A stretch of DNA of 64,000 nucleotides, taken from positions 130,229,104 through 130,293,103 of the forward strand of contig NC_030678.2 of NCBI RefSeq assembly GCF_000004195.4, written 5' to 3'. The position numbers and the translations under genes are program-made. The DNA is from Xenopus tropicalis. Lineage: Eukaryota; Chordata; Amphibia; Anura; Pipidae. Of the stretch, positions 34,456 through 46,060 are shown piece by piece (position 1 is the first letter of the stretch; each line of letters opens with the position of its first letter). A model generated the notes under the pieces. It saw only the letters and a list, made by a program, of their open reading frames with translations. It ran no database searches and was not told the origin of the DNA.

Positions 34456-35275
34456 TTAAAGAGCCCTAAACCACACAAAAAAACCCTCATACACCTATTA
34501 CTGTAATTGGTTCCTTTAAAAATTTTGACTAAATACCATTTTTATATGCTGAAATCCAGCTGCAAAACAGTTCTTCTCTTTTTGCATTATTTGAAATCCT
34601 GGCAGGGGAGGAGGGACTAAAACATCAGTGTTTCAAATTGTTACAACTTCTCACCAGCTTATAGACAGCATGCAGGAACTACATAACCCACAATGCATTG
34701 CATTGATGTTCCTTTCCTTATTGACATCACGTGTGCAGGGAATTGTGGGGATCTGGAGGATGCAGGCTGAGGAGAGTTAACTACTGTTACATTTTATTTG
34801 AGTCTCAAAGTAGTCAGCCAGATCAGCGGGAGAACAGGCTCACGTAACTGTTCCAAACCATATTACAGGTATGGGACCAGTTATCCAGAATGCTCAGGAC
34901 CTGGGGTTTTCCGGATAAGGGATCTTTCCGTAGGTTGGATCTCCATACCTTACATCTGCTAAAAATCATTTAAATATTGAATAAACCCATTAAGGATTGT
35001 TTTGCCTCCAATAAGGATTAATTATATCTTAGTTGGGATCAAGTACAAGGTACTGTTTTATAATTATGGAGAAAAAGGAAATTATTTTCAGAAATTAGAA
35101 TTATTTGCTTAGAATGGAGTCTATGGGAGATGGCCTTTCTGTAATTTGGAACTTTCTGGATAATGGGTTTCCGGATAAGGGGTCCCATACCTGTATTACA
35201 TTAAAAATCATGAAAAGGCTGCATTTTTTTTTTTAACTGCAAAGTTGTTTTACATTTGGGTGGAGATCCCCTTTC
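34456..35275. mobile_element. T2-like element split by a TA-MITE
   Basis: The left end TTAAAGAGCCCTAAACCAC and the right end GGGTGGAGATCCCCTTTCAC are TTAAAGGGG-type termini, somewhat decayed. Poly-T plus AACTGCAAAGTTGTTTTAC near the right is typical of frog T2-type repeats. The middle carries AACTACATAACCCACAATGC (about 34677-34696), a ZNF143-like motif, and GGGAATTGTGGGG (34739). The TA-MITE at 34866-35193 was inserted later. Confidence 0.6.
34866..35193 (+). mobile_element. TA-flanked MITE, GGTATGGGACC family (full length, 328 bp)
   Basis: The ends CAGGTATGGGACCAGTTATC and GGATAAGGGGTCCCATACCTG are 15-20 bp inverted repeats with TA at 34864-34865 and 35194-35195. This is the best preserved forward copy in the window and serves as reference for the others. 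It sits inside a T2-like element and is therefore younger. Confidence 0.88.
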
Positions 35276-35908
35276 ACATTCACTCAGAATGAATAAGACA
35301 TACCAATACTAGAAGCCAACAGACCACCCAGCACACTTTAGATAGGATAGCTTTACTAAACATATACAAAACACATTTTTAGACACAAGCTCACTTTTTT
35401 TTTTGCCTCTTACAGCTTTGCCAGCATTTTTGGGAATTCTTGCTAGAGTTTTACCATCTTTGTTTCTTGAAAAAATCATGGAAAACAACACAGACTTCAT
35501 TATTATGTGCCCCTTGCCTTCCACATCAAACTACTGGATTGGAGCCCTTCCCAGCCTTCTCCCTGCCTAACTAAGCAGTTGTCTGGGTGCCATATTTGAA
35601 AGAAATTGGGTACATGGGAGCATTTTTTTCTACAAACAGTTGTACCCCAGTGGAAAGGAGCTTCTGTAATGAGATAGGGCAATGCATGTGCTATTGCAGA
35701 GCTAAAAACACTTCCCATTAACTCTAATGCATTTGGCGAGATTTCAGAGAAATCTTGTTGTTGTGCAAATATTTCAGTGAAACAGCCCAGTTGTGCTCAT
35801 CATTACCCATCTTTGATCCTGAACAATCAATCATATCTTTTCTGACAGTATAAACAAGTTACACCTAAGGTCTTTAAAGAAGATTTTCTTAAAGAATCAG
35901 TTCAGTGT
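35276..35908. other. Unassigned interval
   Basis: No repeat is recognised. The minus-strand frames at 35309-35718 show no motif. Confidence 0.4.
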
Positions 35909-36064
35909 ATTTATTACTATTGGGGACAAACATCATCGGTTTTGTTGCCCATAGCAACCAATTAGATTTGATCACCTACAAGTTAGAAAAAAAAGCAAAT
36001 ATCTGATTGGCTGCTATGGGCAACATCCTCTGTGATGTTTGTCTTCAATGTTAATTGTAAATAA
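35909..36064. mobile_element. Palindromic MITE carrying X-box and CCAAT motifs
   Basis: The arms TATTTATTACTATTGGGGAC and TTCAATGTTAATTGTAAATA are roughly inverted. The core reads GTTGCCCATAGCAACCAATT, then CACCTACAAGTTAGAAAAAA, then TGATTGGCTGCTATGGGCAAC, itself a palindrome. GTTGCCCATAGCAAC fits the RFX X-box pattern GTNRCC(N0-3)RGYAAC and abuts a CCAAT box. It is related to the copy at 9116-9268. Confidence 0.65.
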
Positions 36065-36350
36065 ACTGGTAGGTCTTCTTAAAAAAAACTAATAAACCCA
36101 ATGGGATTGTTTGCCATCAATATAGATTATGTAATAATAATGTAATTAGATAATTTATCTTAGTCACCACCAAGTACATGGCACTGCTTTATTAGAGAGA
36201 AAAAAGAAATACAAGAATTATTGATTTTAAATGGACTCTATGCTGCCTTTAAAGATGGGGGTGTCTGGTTTCTCCCTAGTCAGTAAATCCCTGACATCAA
36301 AATCGTTTCATATTATGGGTCTTTTTGGATAACGGGTTTCTGGATCTTTT
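36065..36350 (+). mobile_element. Decayed TA-MITE relic
   Basis: Diverged family blocks are seen: AATAAACCCAATGGGATTGT (36090), CCAAGTACATGGCACTGCTT (36169) and TGGATAACGGGTTTCTGGAT (36325). No terminus is intact. Confidence 0.55.
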
Positions 36351-37171
36351 CTGTGTCTATCTTATGTCTTTTAACTTTCATTTACCAAGTGCCAGTCTGC
36401 ACTGTATTTTTTAACTGATGGATGTTTTGTTGTCAATGATTGATCCAATTAGGCAAAAGCTGTCTACGTCTTCTATGACAAGCCTCTATAAAGTTGATTT
36501 GTGTGTATAGTTATGAAGCCGTTCTTGATGGAGGGAAGGATTATCATGCCCATCTGCACTGTTGCAGAGAGACACAACACGATACATGATAAATAATAAA
36601 TATATATATAGAAATAATATTATCCTAAAAAAAATATTGGGTGGAATAGTATGAGTGATGTACTTTGCTCTGCGCAGAGCTGAGCCCTTTGCTTATCCTT
36701 ATGTTTTTGGGTTTTTTTTAATTATATGAGATGACAATGAATTTTCCAATGTGTAAATGTTGAAGTGAAGTCATTCCAATATTAATGATGATGGTAGCCA
36801 TGGTGATTATTATACACATAGTGACATTGTCTCCCACAGCTCTTTTTTGGTATGATGATCAAAAAATGAAGCACAGTCATATGAACTATGTTTTCCCCAT
36901 ATGCCACATACATCTACTACATCAAATTTAAGATGAAAAAAGCCCACTGGCATGCATTTATGATTGGTTGGTTAGCATCAATTATAAGGTCTTAGTACTG
37001 AATTGTAAATTGGGCAAAGAGGAAAACAAATGAATTGTGACAAATTTCATTGGTAATTATGGAAACATCTGTAGCAGTATATACCTCTCTACTTCTGGTA
37101 ATTGGTAATTGTTCTTGTTTTAAATTGGGACCCTGTCAGCGTTGGTCTGTGGTTGTCAGGACTGGTGTTCG
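36351..37171. other. Unassigned interval
   Basis: AT-rich, with no exon or repeat recognised. Confidence 0.4.
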
Positions 37172-37342
37172 GTAGTGATGGACAAATCTGCCCCCATTTT
37201 GCTCTGCCGAAACAACAAAAATTTGCAAAACTCATTAAAGTTTGTACAGCGCAACTATTTTTTTTACTGTGTTACTTTTGTTTTGCAGCCATTGGAGTCT
37301 ATGGCTATGGTGAAACCTGGCAAATGTTGCTCATCATTAGTG
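37172..37342. mobile_element. MITE with GTAGTGATGGACAAATCTG ends
   Basis: GTAGTGATGGACAAATCTGCC at the left is loosely inverted as GCAAATGTTGCTCATCATTAG at the right. It is a diverged relative of the element at 38002-38212, which begins CTAGTGATGAGCGAATCTGC. Confidence 0.5.
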
Positions 37343-37426
37343 TTTGGCAAATGTGTGGTAATCTGGGCGCATTCAAGCCAGTAATGTCGTCACAAGCGTG
37401 CCAGTTATTGCTACTTCAATCCAATC

Positions 37427-37875
37427 CCTGGTTGCTAAATTGCGTAGCCACCAGATAATTCCAATCCGGAGAGTTGCTAAACAAAAAGTGAAATAATTAA
37501 AAAAAAACACACACACAAAGAATACAAAGAATGAAAACCAATTGCAAATTGTCTTGAAAAATGACTCTCTACATCAGGGATCCCCAACCTTTTTTTACTT
37601 GTGAGCCACACTCAGATGCATGACTCACACAAGCATGAAAAAAGTTCATTGGGGAAGCCAAATAAGGGCTGTGATTGGCTATTTGGTAGCTCCATATGGA
37701 CTACTGGCCTGCAGGAGGCTGTGTCTCTGTGCTTCCAAAACATGCCTCCAAGTCAGAAATGTAAAAATGGGCATCTACTTTGAGGCCACTGGGAGCAACA
37801 CCAAAGGGGGTGGTGAGGAACATGTTGCTCACAAGCCACTGGTTGGGGATCAAAGGTAAACCAACCCCTTTAAGA
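37427..37875. mobile_element. Right part of a T2-like MITE interrupted by a hAT MITE
   Basis: Text typical of this frog MITE (GAATGAAAACCAATTGCAAA, about 37529, then GACTCTCTACAT, 37563) runs up to the hAT insertion. The terminal GTAAACCAACCCCTTTAAG resumes after it at 37857. The left half is missing or unrecognised. Confidence 0.6.
37575..37855 (-). mobile_element. hAT-type MITE, reverse orientation
   Basis: The copy begins CAGGGATCCCCAACC and ends CTGGTTGGGGATC, then eroded bases. Internally it is the reverse complement of the 31030 copy (for example GTGATTGGCTATTTGGTAGC against GCTACCTAATAGCCAATCAC). The right terminus and the target duplication have decayed. Confidence 0.78.
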
Positions 37876-38001
37876 AAAGAATATTGAAAGGACTATAGGG
37901 GTCATTTAGGTTTCCCCAGACAGCAGTGCAAGAGCTGCTCATTCATAGGAAAAAACTGCGCTGTGCAACTTCTGCTAGAAAATCTGGGGTGAGGCTCACA
38001 G

Positions 38002-38212
38002 CTAGTGATGAGCGAATCTGCCCCCTTTTGGCCAAAAATTTGGGAAACAGCTGAAAAATTTACAAAATGGTGAAAAAGTCACCACACGACTTTTCTGATG
38101 CAACCACACCTTTTTCCTCACTTTTTTGCTGCAGTTTCGTGAAAAAATTTGCCAATGAAGACGACATTTTTCTGATAATCCACGCCTGCCAAAAAGATTT
38201 GCTCATCCCTAT
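38002..38212. mobile_element. MITE with TAGTGATGAGCGAATCTG inverted ends
   Basis: The left end CTAGTGATGAGCGAATCTGC is inverted at the right end as AAAGATTTGCTCATCCCTA. I recall this as a common frog MITE. The middle has CCAAAAATTTGGG-type palindromes. Non-coding. Confidence 0.65.
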
Positions 38213-39289
38213 TCACGGCTCATCATCAGGGGCCACAGGGCAGTCATATTCTTACAACCTGCCATAGGATAGGCTTTAAGGACAGGGCAGCATTGTGGCC
38301 TACATGTCTAAACCCCCCCCACCTGAAACAGAATGAAGAAACCTGCGTCAATACAGCAACAAACATATAAAATGCACAATGTAACATAACATTACGTATG
38401 GGGGGGGGGTACAAATTCACAATGGAGAAAGAACAGAAACTGCAAAGCTGCATTTGTCCCAGAAAGCAAATGAAACACCTACAGGTTGTAAAGAATCAGT
38501 AAAGCCTCTAAATGTCCATTTGTGACTGTAGATTCTCATCCTATTTTTCTTTATACTGTTTGTGGTCCATGGAACAGTAGATTTTTTTTACAGGATTTTT
38601 CCTATGTACCTGTATTTAGTAAATACTTTTGCCCTCTATATAAGATGCCAAACCTTTTCTGGCCAATTGAATGCTCAGTAAATCTGATGAAGTGAAGGCT
38701 TGGACTTATTAGAGTGAATGGAGAAAAGACACAAACCTGACCAGTAAGCAAAGGGCAGCTCTATACTAGGGGGTGGGATACAAAATGAAGATATACATTA
38801 AAGAATGTTTTATAACAAAATCTGCTAATAGCAAACAATATAAAACATAATATTTTGGCAACTAAGATTTATATAAGGTTCTGATTTTCATAGTGAAATA
38901 AAAGGAAGAACAGATTCTATTTCAGAACATCATACATCATACCTGATTTTGCTTATTGCTGCATTGTAGAAAATGCAAAGACTAAATGTGGTATAAAGGC
39001 AGGTCACGCAGGAGGTTGAACTGGAAAGCGAAACAATTTGAATAGGAAGCATGTAAGGAGCTGACTCCTTTATAAAGATGTCAAGAGAGGAGAGAAGACA
39101 AGGATGTTGTAAAAAAGATAATTAACCTTTTGAGACATAGTCTGCCTAGTAACTAATGCAAAATCTTCTGTAGCTTCTAGAAATGCCGTATAAATGATCA
39201 AGAGGAATGAGGCTGGAAACTTCCAAAAGTTAGAGAATGTTCAGTACAATATCAAGATAAGGATTTAGATATATACAGTATATACTTTG
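38213..39289. other. Unassigned interval
   Basis: A C run (near 38313) and a G run (38400) are present. No exon or repeat is recognised. Confidence 0.4.
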
Positions 39290-39960
39290 TCAATATCTGC
39301 AGCACTCTTCAAATCACTGCACAAGGTCACATTCACCACTACCGTATGTGGCTACAAAAAAAAAAATCCAAGAAGACCCAGCACACAAAATGAAATGCAA
39401 TTAAAAAATATTGTAAAAAAAATCCATACAGGCCCAATAACATAGCAATGTTTCAGTGCTCCTGGACACCTTTATCAAGCTGTGGGCACATATATACATC
39501 ACACTCTATGGCAAGGTATCCACTTTTTAATGGATTACACAGGAAATAACATCATACACCAGCCTATTGTTACTGTGTATATATATATATATATATATAC
39601 CAGTGGAGGAAATAATTATTTGACCCCTCACTGATTTTTTAAGTTTGTCCAATGACAAAGAAATGAAAAGTCTCAGAAGAGTATCATTTCAATGGTAGGT
39701 TTATTTTAACAGTGGCAGATAGCACATCAAAAGGAAAATCGAAAAAATAACTTTAAATAAAAGATAGCAACTGATTTGCATTTCATTGAGTGAAATAAGT
39801 TTTTGAACCCCTACCAACCATTAAGAGTTCTGGCTCCCACAGAGTGGTTAGACACTTCTACTCAATTAGTCAACCTCATTAAGGACACCTGTCTTAACTA
39901 GTCACCTGTATAAAAGACACCTGACCACAGAATCAATCAATCAAGCAGACTCCAAACTCT

Positions 39961-40107
39961 CCAACATGGGAAAGACCAAAGAGCTGTCCAAGGATGTCAG
40001 AGACAAAATTGTAGACCTGCACAAGGCTGGAATGGGCTACAAAACCATTAGCAAGAAGCTGGGAGAGAAGGTGACAACTGTTGGTGCGATTGTTCAAAAA
40101 TGGAAGG
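39961..40107 (+). pseudogene. Duplicated transposase N-terminus in the left inverted arm
   Basis: From ATG 39966 the + strand encodes [18 protein letters not shown] and continues through the helix-turn-helix to VGAIVQKWK. It is identical in sense to the minus-strand start at 40908 except for Q in place of R near the end. The frame then meets the central sequence in antisense and is meaningless. This is the mirror half of the palindromic Tc1, not a separate insertion. Confidence 0.85.
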
Positions 40108-40908
<801 letters not shown>

Positions 40909-41870
40909 GTTGGAGAGTTTGGAGTTTGCTTGATTGATTGATCTGTAGACAGGTGTCTTTTATACAGGTGACTAGTTAAGACAGGTGTCCTTAATGAGGT
41001 TGACTAATTGAGTAGAAGTGTCTAACCACTCTGTGGGAGCCAGAACTCTTAATGGTTGGTAGGGGTTCAAAAACTTATTTCACTCAATGAAATGCAAATC
41101 AGTTGCTATCTTTTATTTAAAGTTATTTTTTTCGATTTTCCTTTAGATGTGCTATCTGCCACTGTTAAAATAAACCTACCATTGAAATGATACTGTTCTG
41201 AGACTTTTCATTTCTTTGTCATTGGACAAACTTACAAAATCAGTGAGGGGTCAAATAATTATTTCTTCCACTGTATATATATATATATATACAGACTCCA
41301 GGTATCACAGCACAATTCCAAACCCTGTAAGACAATAGGAGACATCAAATAAATAAAAACAGGGGGCGATATCCTATAAAAAACGTAATAAAGATATTGA
41401 TTTATAAGTCCCTGCGGCGCTAAAGTTTGTGAGTAGTGTATCCACCACACCTCATGCCTTCGAAGCTGTATCTCCCGGTCCCTTCCACCTCTGGGCTATT
41501 AATCTGCTCCAACACTAAAAAACTCAGTTCTGTTTCGGAGTCTCCTTTCTCTACAGAATGTTCAGGGACTGGTAACTTTGTATTTCTTTTCCTATTGTAG
41601 ACTGATGCTGTGATATACCTGTTCTAATCTCCTAAGTAGTTTCCCCCACATAGAGCAACCCAGTTGGACATATGATCATGTATACCACAAATCTTGATAA
41701 ACATGGGAAATGTGAAATCTCATCTGTGGATGTAAAAATGTATCCTCCTTTCATCACACAGCAACGCTGGCTGCATGAAAGACAAGGATACATTCCCCTG
41801 GATCTACTGCTTCATAGTGTTATTGCCCAATCTAATATCCCACCAACCTGATGACTTCCCACACTATGGG

Positions 41871-43461
41871 GCCGATTCATTAAAACACAAGTTAGAATCC
41901 TGAATGGGATAAATTCAGATTGGATACGAAAATTTCTGATGATCGCAAATATCACGAATAATATCGTATTGGCGATCCGAAAGTCACAAAATTTTCATAC
42001 CGAACAATTGTAAAATGTAGGAAAACCTTTCTGACTTTGATCCTTCTGTGCATGATTTTGGAAGCCTCCCATAGGACTCAATGGCACTCTGCAGCTCCAA
42101 CCTGGCCCAAGGAAGTTCCCATAGGGCTCAATGGCACTCTGCAGTCAACTGGCCCAAGGAAAGTCTCCCATAGGGCTCAATGGCACTCTGCAGCTCCAAC
42201 CTGGCCCAAGGAAAGTCTCCCATAGGGCTCAATGGCACTCTGCAGCTCCAACCCGGCCCAAGGACAGTTTCCGCATAGGGCTCAATGGCACTCTGCAGCT
42301 CCAACCTGGCCCAAGGAAAGTCTCCCATAGGGTCAAATGGCACTCTGCAGCCCCAATCCGCGGCCCAAGGACAGTTTCCCATAGGGCTCAATGGCACTCT
42401 GCAGCTCCAACCTGGCCAAGGAAAGTCTCCCATAGGGCTCAATGGCACCCTGCAGCTCCAACCCGGCCCAAGGAAAGTCTCCCATAGGGCTCAATGGCAC
42501 TCTGCAGCTCCAACCTGCCCAAGGAAAGTCTCCCATAGGGCTCAATGGCACTCTGCAGCTCCAACCCGGCCCAAGGACAGTTCTCCCATAGGGCTCAATG
42601 GCACTCTGCAGCTCCAACCCGGCCCAAGGAAAGTCTCCCATAGGCTCAATGGCACCCTGCAGCTCCAACCTGGCCCAAGGAAAGTCTCCCATAGGGCTCA
42701 ATGGCACTCTGCAGCTCCAACCCGGCCCAAGGAAAGTCTCCTATAGGGCTCAATGGCACTCTTCAGCTCCAACCTGGCCAAGGAAAGTCTCCCATAGGCT
42801 CAATGGCACTCTGCAGCTCCCAACCCGGCCCAAGGAAAGTCTCCCATAGGCTTCAAATGGCACTCTGCAGCTCCAACCCGGCCCAAGGAAAGTCTCCCAT
42901 AGGGCTCAATGGCACCCGGCAGCTCCAACCCGGCCCAAGGAAAGTCTCCCATAGGGCTCAATGGAACTCTGCAGCTCCAACCTGGCCCAAGGAAAGTCAC
43001 GATACTGAAGCTTGAATGAATCCGAAACTTTTATACTCATTGCGACAATACGATTTTGTCGTGAAAATACGCAAGGTACGAAAAAGTCGCAGAAAATACG
43101 ACGACGGTCCGATCGAACGCACTCTTGGGCACTATATGTACTTCTTTCTGATTGGCTCCCACTGCAGAGAGAAGAGAAAGTGGCCACTAATTTCAGTGAT
43201 TTCAATAGGTTTAGATGGGCTGACAGATGAAAGCTTCAAACTTGCCTGTTTGTTCCCACTGGTTTTTGTTTTCACTGAAAGGGCAATTCAATTTGAGGAA
43301 ATAAAACATTTTTCTGCTAATTCAGTTCCAGTTTTTTTCACAGACTTTTTTTTGCAAAAAACAGTGCGATAAGTTTTTCTCATTGAATTGCATCTGACTA
43401 TGGGAAAATCTAGAATTGAATTAGGAGTTAAGCTTCTCTCATGAAACTGAATTTGGCCCAA
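41871..43461. mobile_element. Non-autonomous element carrying a 52-bp minisatellite (array 1)
   Basis: The probable left end GGGGCCGATTCATTAA and right end TGAATTTGGCCC are loosely inverted. Inside are a 940-bp minisatellite and, just right of it, unique text (CACGATACTGAAGCTTGAAT, about 42998) that also borders the second array at 58.3 kb. CpG-rich stretches such as AAAATACGACGACGGTCCGA suggest a fairly young insertion. No coding capacity. The outer limits are approximate. Confidence 0.5.
42062..42999 (-). repeat. 52-bp minisatellite, 18 units, indel-rich
   Basis: I count eighteen copies of a unit that in this orientation reads CCCATAGGGCTCAATGGCAC, TCTGCAGCTCCAACCTGGCC, CAAGGAAAGTCT. Units vary in length by 1-4 bp and differ at a CCTGG/CCCGG position and a GGAAAG/GGACAG position. 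The many ORFs predicted on both strands arise only from a repeat that lacks stop codons in several frames. Confidence 0.95.
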
Positions 43462-43469
43462 AGTTATTT

Positions 43470-45060
43470 CAAGGAATGGCGTACGCGAGCCATTTTGCAC
43501 AGAATTCCGCTTAGTGCAATGGCTCTGGGTGCAGCTACAACTATCAGATTTTTCAAGTGTACAACATCACTAGGAAAACCCACCTACGCTGCTTCAAATG
43601 GAAGCTCTGTTCCTCTAATCTAAAGGGGTGACCTCTGGTGCGTTGATTGTTTTTATGGGAAAAAAGAACATCCCCTATCTGCCTATAATCCCCTCTAATG
43701 TACTTGTACAGAGTAATCATGTCCCCTCGCAAGCGCCTCTTTTCCAGAGAAAACAACCCCAACCTCGACAGTCTAACCTCATAGTTTAAATCTTCCATCC
43801 CCTTTACCAGTTTAGTTGCAGTCTCTGCACTCTCTCCAGCTCATTAATATCCTTCTTAAGGACTGGAGCCCAAAACTGCACTGCATACTCAAGGTGAGGC
43901 CTTACCAGGGACCTATAAAGGGGCAAAATTATATTTTCATCCCTTGAGTCAATGCCCTTTTTTATACAAGACAGCACTTTAATTCCAGGCAGTGTCATTC
44001 TGTGGCTATTAAAGCAAATAGACAACTTGTAATCTACAAAAATCCCCAGAACTTTCTCAATAAAGGATACCCCCAACATACTACCGTTTAGTGTGTAACC
44101 CGCATTTATATTATTTTAACCAAAGTGCACTTTTCAACATTGAACCTCATTTTCCAGTTTGCTGCCCAGTTTTCCAATTTTGTCAAATCGCTCTGCAAAG
44201 GAACAATTTTGTGTCATCAGCAAAAATAGAAACAGTATTCTCTATGCCCACCTCCAGGTCATTAATAAACAAGTTAAAAAGCAAAGGACCAAGGACTGAC
44301 CCCTGCGGTACTCCACTAACCACACTGGCCCAATTAGAAAATGTTCCATTTACCACCACTCTTTGTACTCTATCCTTCAGCCAGTTCTCTATCCAATTAC
44401 AAATATTATGTTCTAGGCCAATATTCCTCAGTTTTATCACTTCTGTGAGGTACTGTATCAAACGCTTTACCAAAAACTAAGTACTGTATATACTCGAGTA
44501 TAAGCCTAGTTTTTCAGCACCCAAAATGTGCTGAAAAAGTCACCCTCGTCTTATACTCGAGTCGGGTGCTATGGGTCCCTCCAGATTAGCACCCTCTGTC
44601 CTTTGTGTGCAAATAATGCCACCTGCAACCAGATCCTCCAGTGCCTTGGCCCGCACCCAAATTCATCTTAATCTATCATCCTCACTCTTTGTGTTTTAGC
44701 TTTGTTGCTGATTGAGCTAAGGGGGTAGTACACTCAAGGTATAATTGTTGATACCATATTGTTTTTGTTTACCCTCTTCTCCACTTACAGAGCTAGTTTA
44801 CTGTTTTTGTTTGAAATAAATATTCAAAAACATATACCCCACTGATGCCTCATTTAATGTAATTTTATTGGTGTTTATTTTGATTATTGAAACTTAGCAG
44901 TAGCTGCTGAATTTCCCACCCTAGGCTTATACTCGAGTCAATAAGTTTTTCCAGTTTTCTTAGGTAAAATTAGGTACCTCGGCTTATATTCGGATCGACT
45001 TATACTCGAGTATATACGGTAGATGACATCCACAGTGAGAAGGTCAGGAAATAGCAGAAG
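43470..45060 (-). pseudogene. CR1-like LINE reverse transcriptase and C-terminal region
   Basis: Minus-strand frames carry, in order, [10 protein letters not shown] (about 44470), the [13 protein letters not shown] block and FADDTKLF with the catalytic Asp pair (44183-44330). Next come a fragment with LVRPHLEYAVQFW (43804-44079) and a C-terminal block with LGLFSLEKRRLRGDMITLYK (43553-43798). These are the standard landmarks of CR1-clade elements. Frameshifts separate the three frames. The 5' part upstream of the reverse transcriptase is missing. A MITE (44484-45019) splits the [10 protein letters not shown] coding stretch. A short continuation reading TVDVIY lies on the far side. Confidence 0.82.
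44484..45019. mobile_element. TA-flanked MITE with TATACTCGAGTATAAGCC ends, inside the CR1
   Basis: The left end CTGTATATACTCGAGTATAA and the right end TTATACTCGAGTATATACGG are inverted repeats of about 23 bp. TA lies on each side (44482-44483 and 45020-45021). Sub-terminal copies of TTATACTCGAGTC (44551, 44927) repeat the motif. Length is 536 bp. TA target duplication suggests a Tc1/mariner-type non-autonomous element. Confidence 0.85.
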
Positions 45061-45555
45061 AATAATAGTAATGATACAGGAAAACACAAGGTGAAGTAAA
45101 TTGACATATTAATGTAAAACCAGCTTATACTCAATGCATCGGCTAAAGAAGCAAATGAATTACACTTTACCTTCAGAGGGACGTTAAAATCAGCAAACAA
45201 AAGAATTCATTATGACTTGAACCAGCCTGATACTAGCTGGATAAAAGCAGGATGATAAATACTAACACCCTATGATAAATTAAAAAGACTTGTTGATATA
45301 GAAATGATGAATGACTTGTGATCGACCAAGATGAAAAGGTGAGGATAATCCCTCTCTGAATCAACTACTAGATTTGCTGCCATCAAGATAAATTAGATCA
45401 ATTATGCCTAACATAAAATGATGGACCAATAAAATATGATGTAGTGGGGTACTTAAATGACAACAAGAACAGTTAAAAAAAAAAACCAAACAAAAAACCA
45501 AGAGGTTATATACAGTATATATATATATATTTTTTTTCTACCTGTTTTAGATATA
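45061..45555. other. Unassigned interval
   Basis: No clear repeat apart from a short TATATA tract near 45510-45530. It may include more of the old CR1, but I see no further landmark. Confidence 0.4.
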
Positions 45556-46060
45556 CAGGTATGGGACCTGTTATCCAGAATGCTCAGGACCTGGGGGTTT
45601 CCATAATTTGGATCTCTATACCTTACATTTACTAAAAAAAAATAATTTAAAAATTAATTTAGCCCAATAGGGTTGTTTTGCATCCAATAAGGATTATATC
45701 TTAGTTGGGATCAAGTACAAGGTTCTGTTTTATTATTACAGAGAAAAAGAAATCAGTTTTAAAAATTAGAGGTATTTGCTTATAATGGAGTCTACAGGAG
45801 ATGGACTTCTCGTAACTTTCTGGATAATGGGTCTCCGGATATCTGCAAATCCGTTTTACAGAAAGCTCTGAATTATGGGAAGGCCATCTTCCATAGACAC
45901 CATTTTAATCAAATAATTCACATTTAAGAAAAAAAATATTCCCATTTTCTCTGTAATGATAAGACAGTACCTTGTACTTGATGATAACTAAGCTGCATGA
46001 ACCCATACTGGTGGCCACACAATCCAATTGGGTTTATTTAATGTTTAAATGAGTTTTTAG
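45556..46060. mobile_element. Two TA-MITE copies joined in opposite orientation
   Basis: A forward copy starts CAGGTATGGGACCTGTTATC after TA (45554-45555) and runs to GGATAATGGGTCTCCGGAT (about 45842). A reverse-oriented copy follows immediately (AAATCCGTTTTACAGAAAGC, AGTACCTTGTACTTGATGAT) and fades near 46060. The outer right terminus is missing. Confidence 0.7.

Noticed and set aside
39961..40107. A second, independent Tc1 insertion
   Set aside because: The + strand N-terminus is the mirror arm of the same element: both arms are 507 bp and share the same breakpoint, so one palindromic element is the simpler reading.
42062..42999. Possible CRISPR-like regularly spaced repeat
   Set aside because: Units are directly contiguous tandem copies without unique spacers, and the window is eukaryotic.
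42037..43205. Many overlapping ORFs of 60-150 codons on both strands with Gly/Leu/Pro-rich repeating peptides
   Set aside because: They are translations of the 52-bp minisatellite, which is not a multiple of three, and they shift frame at every indel. There is no start context or domain.
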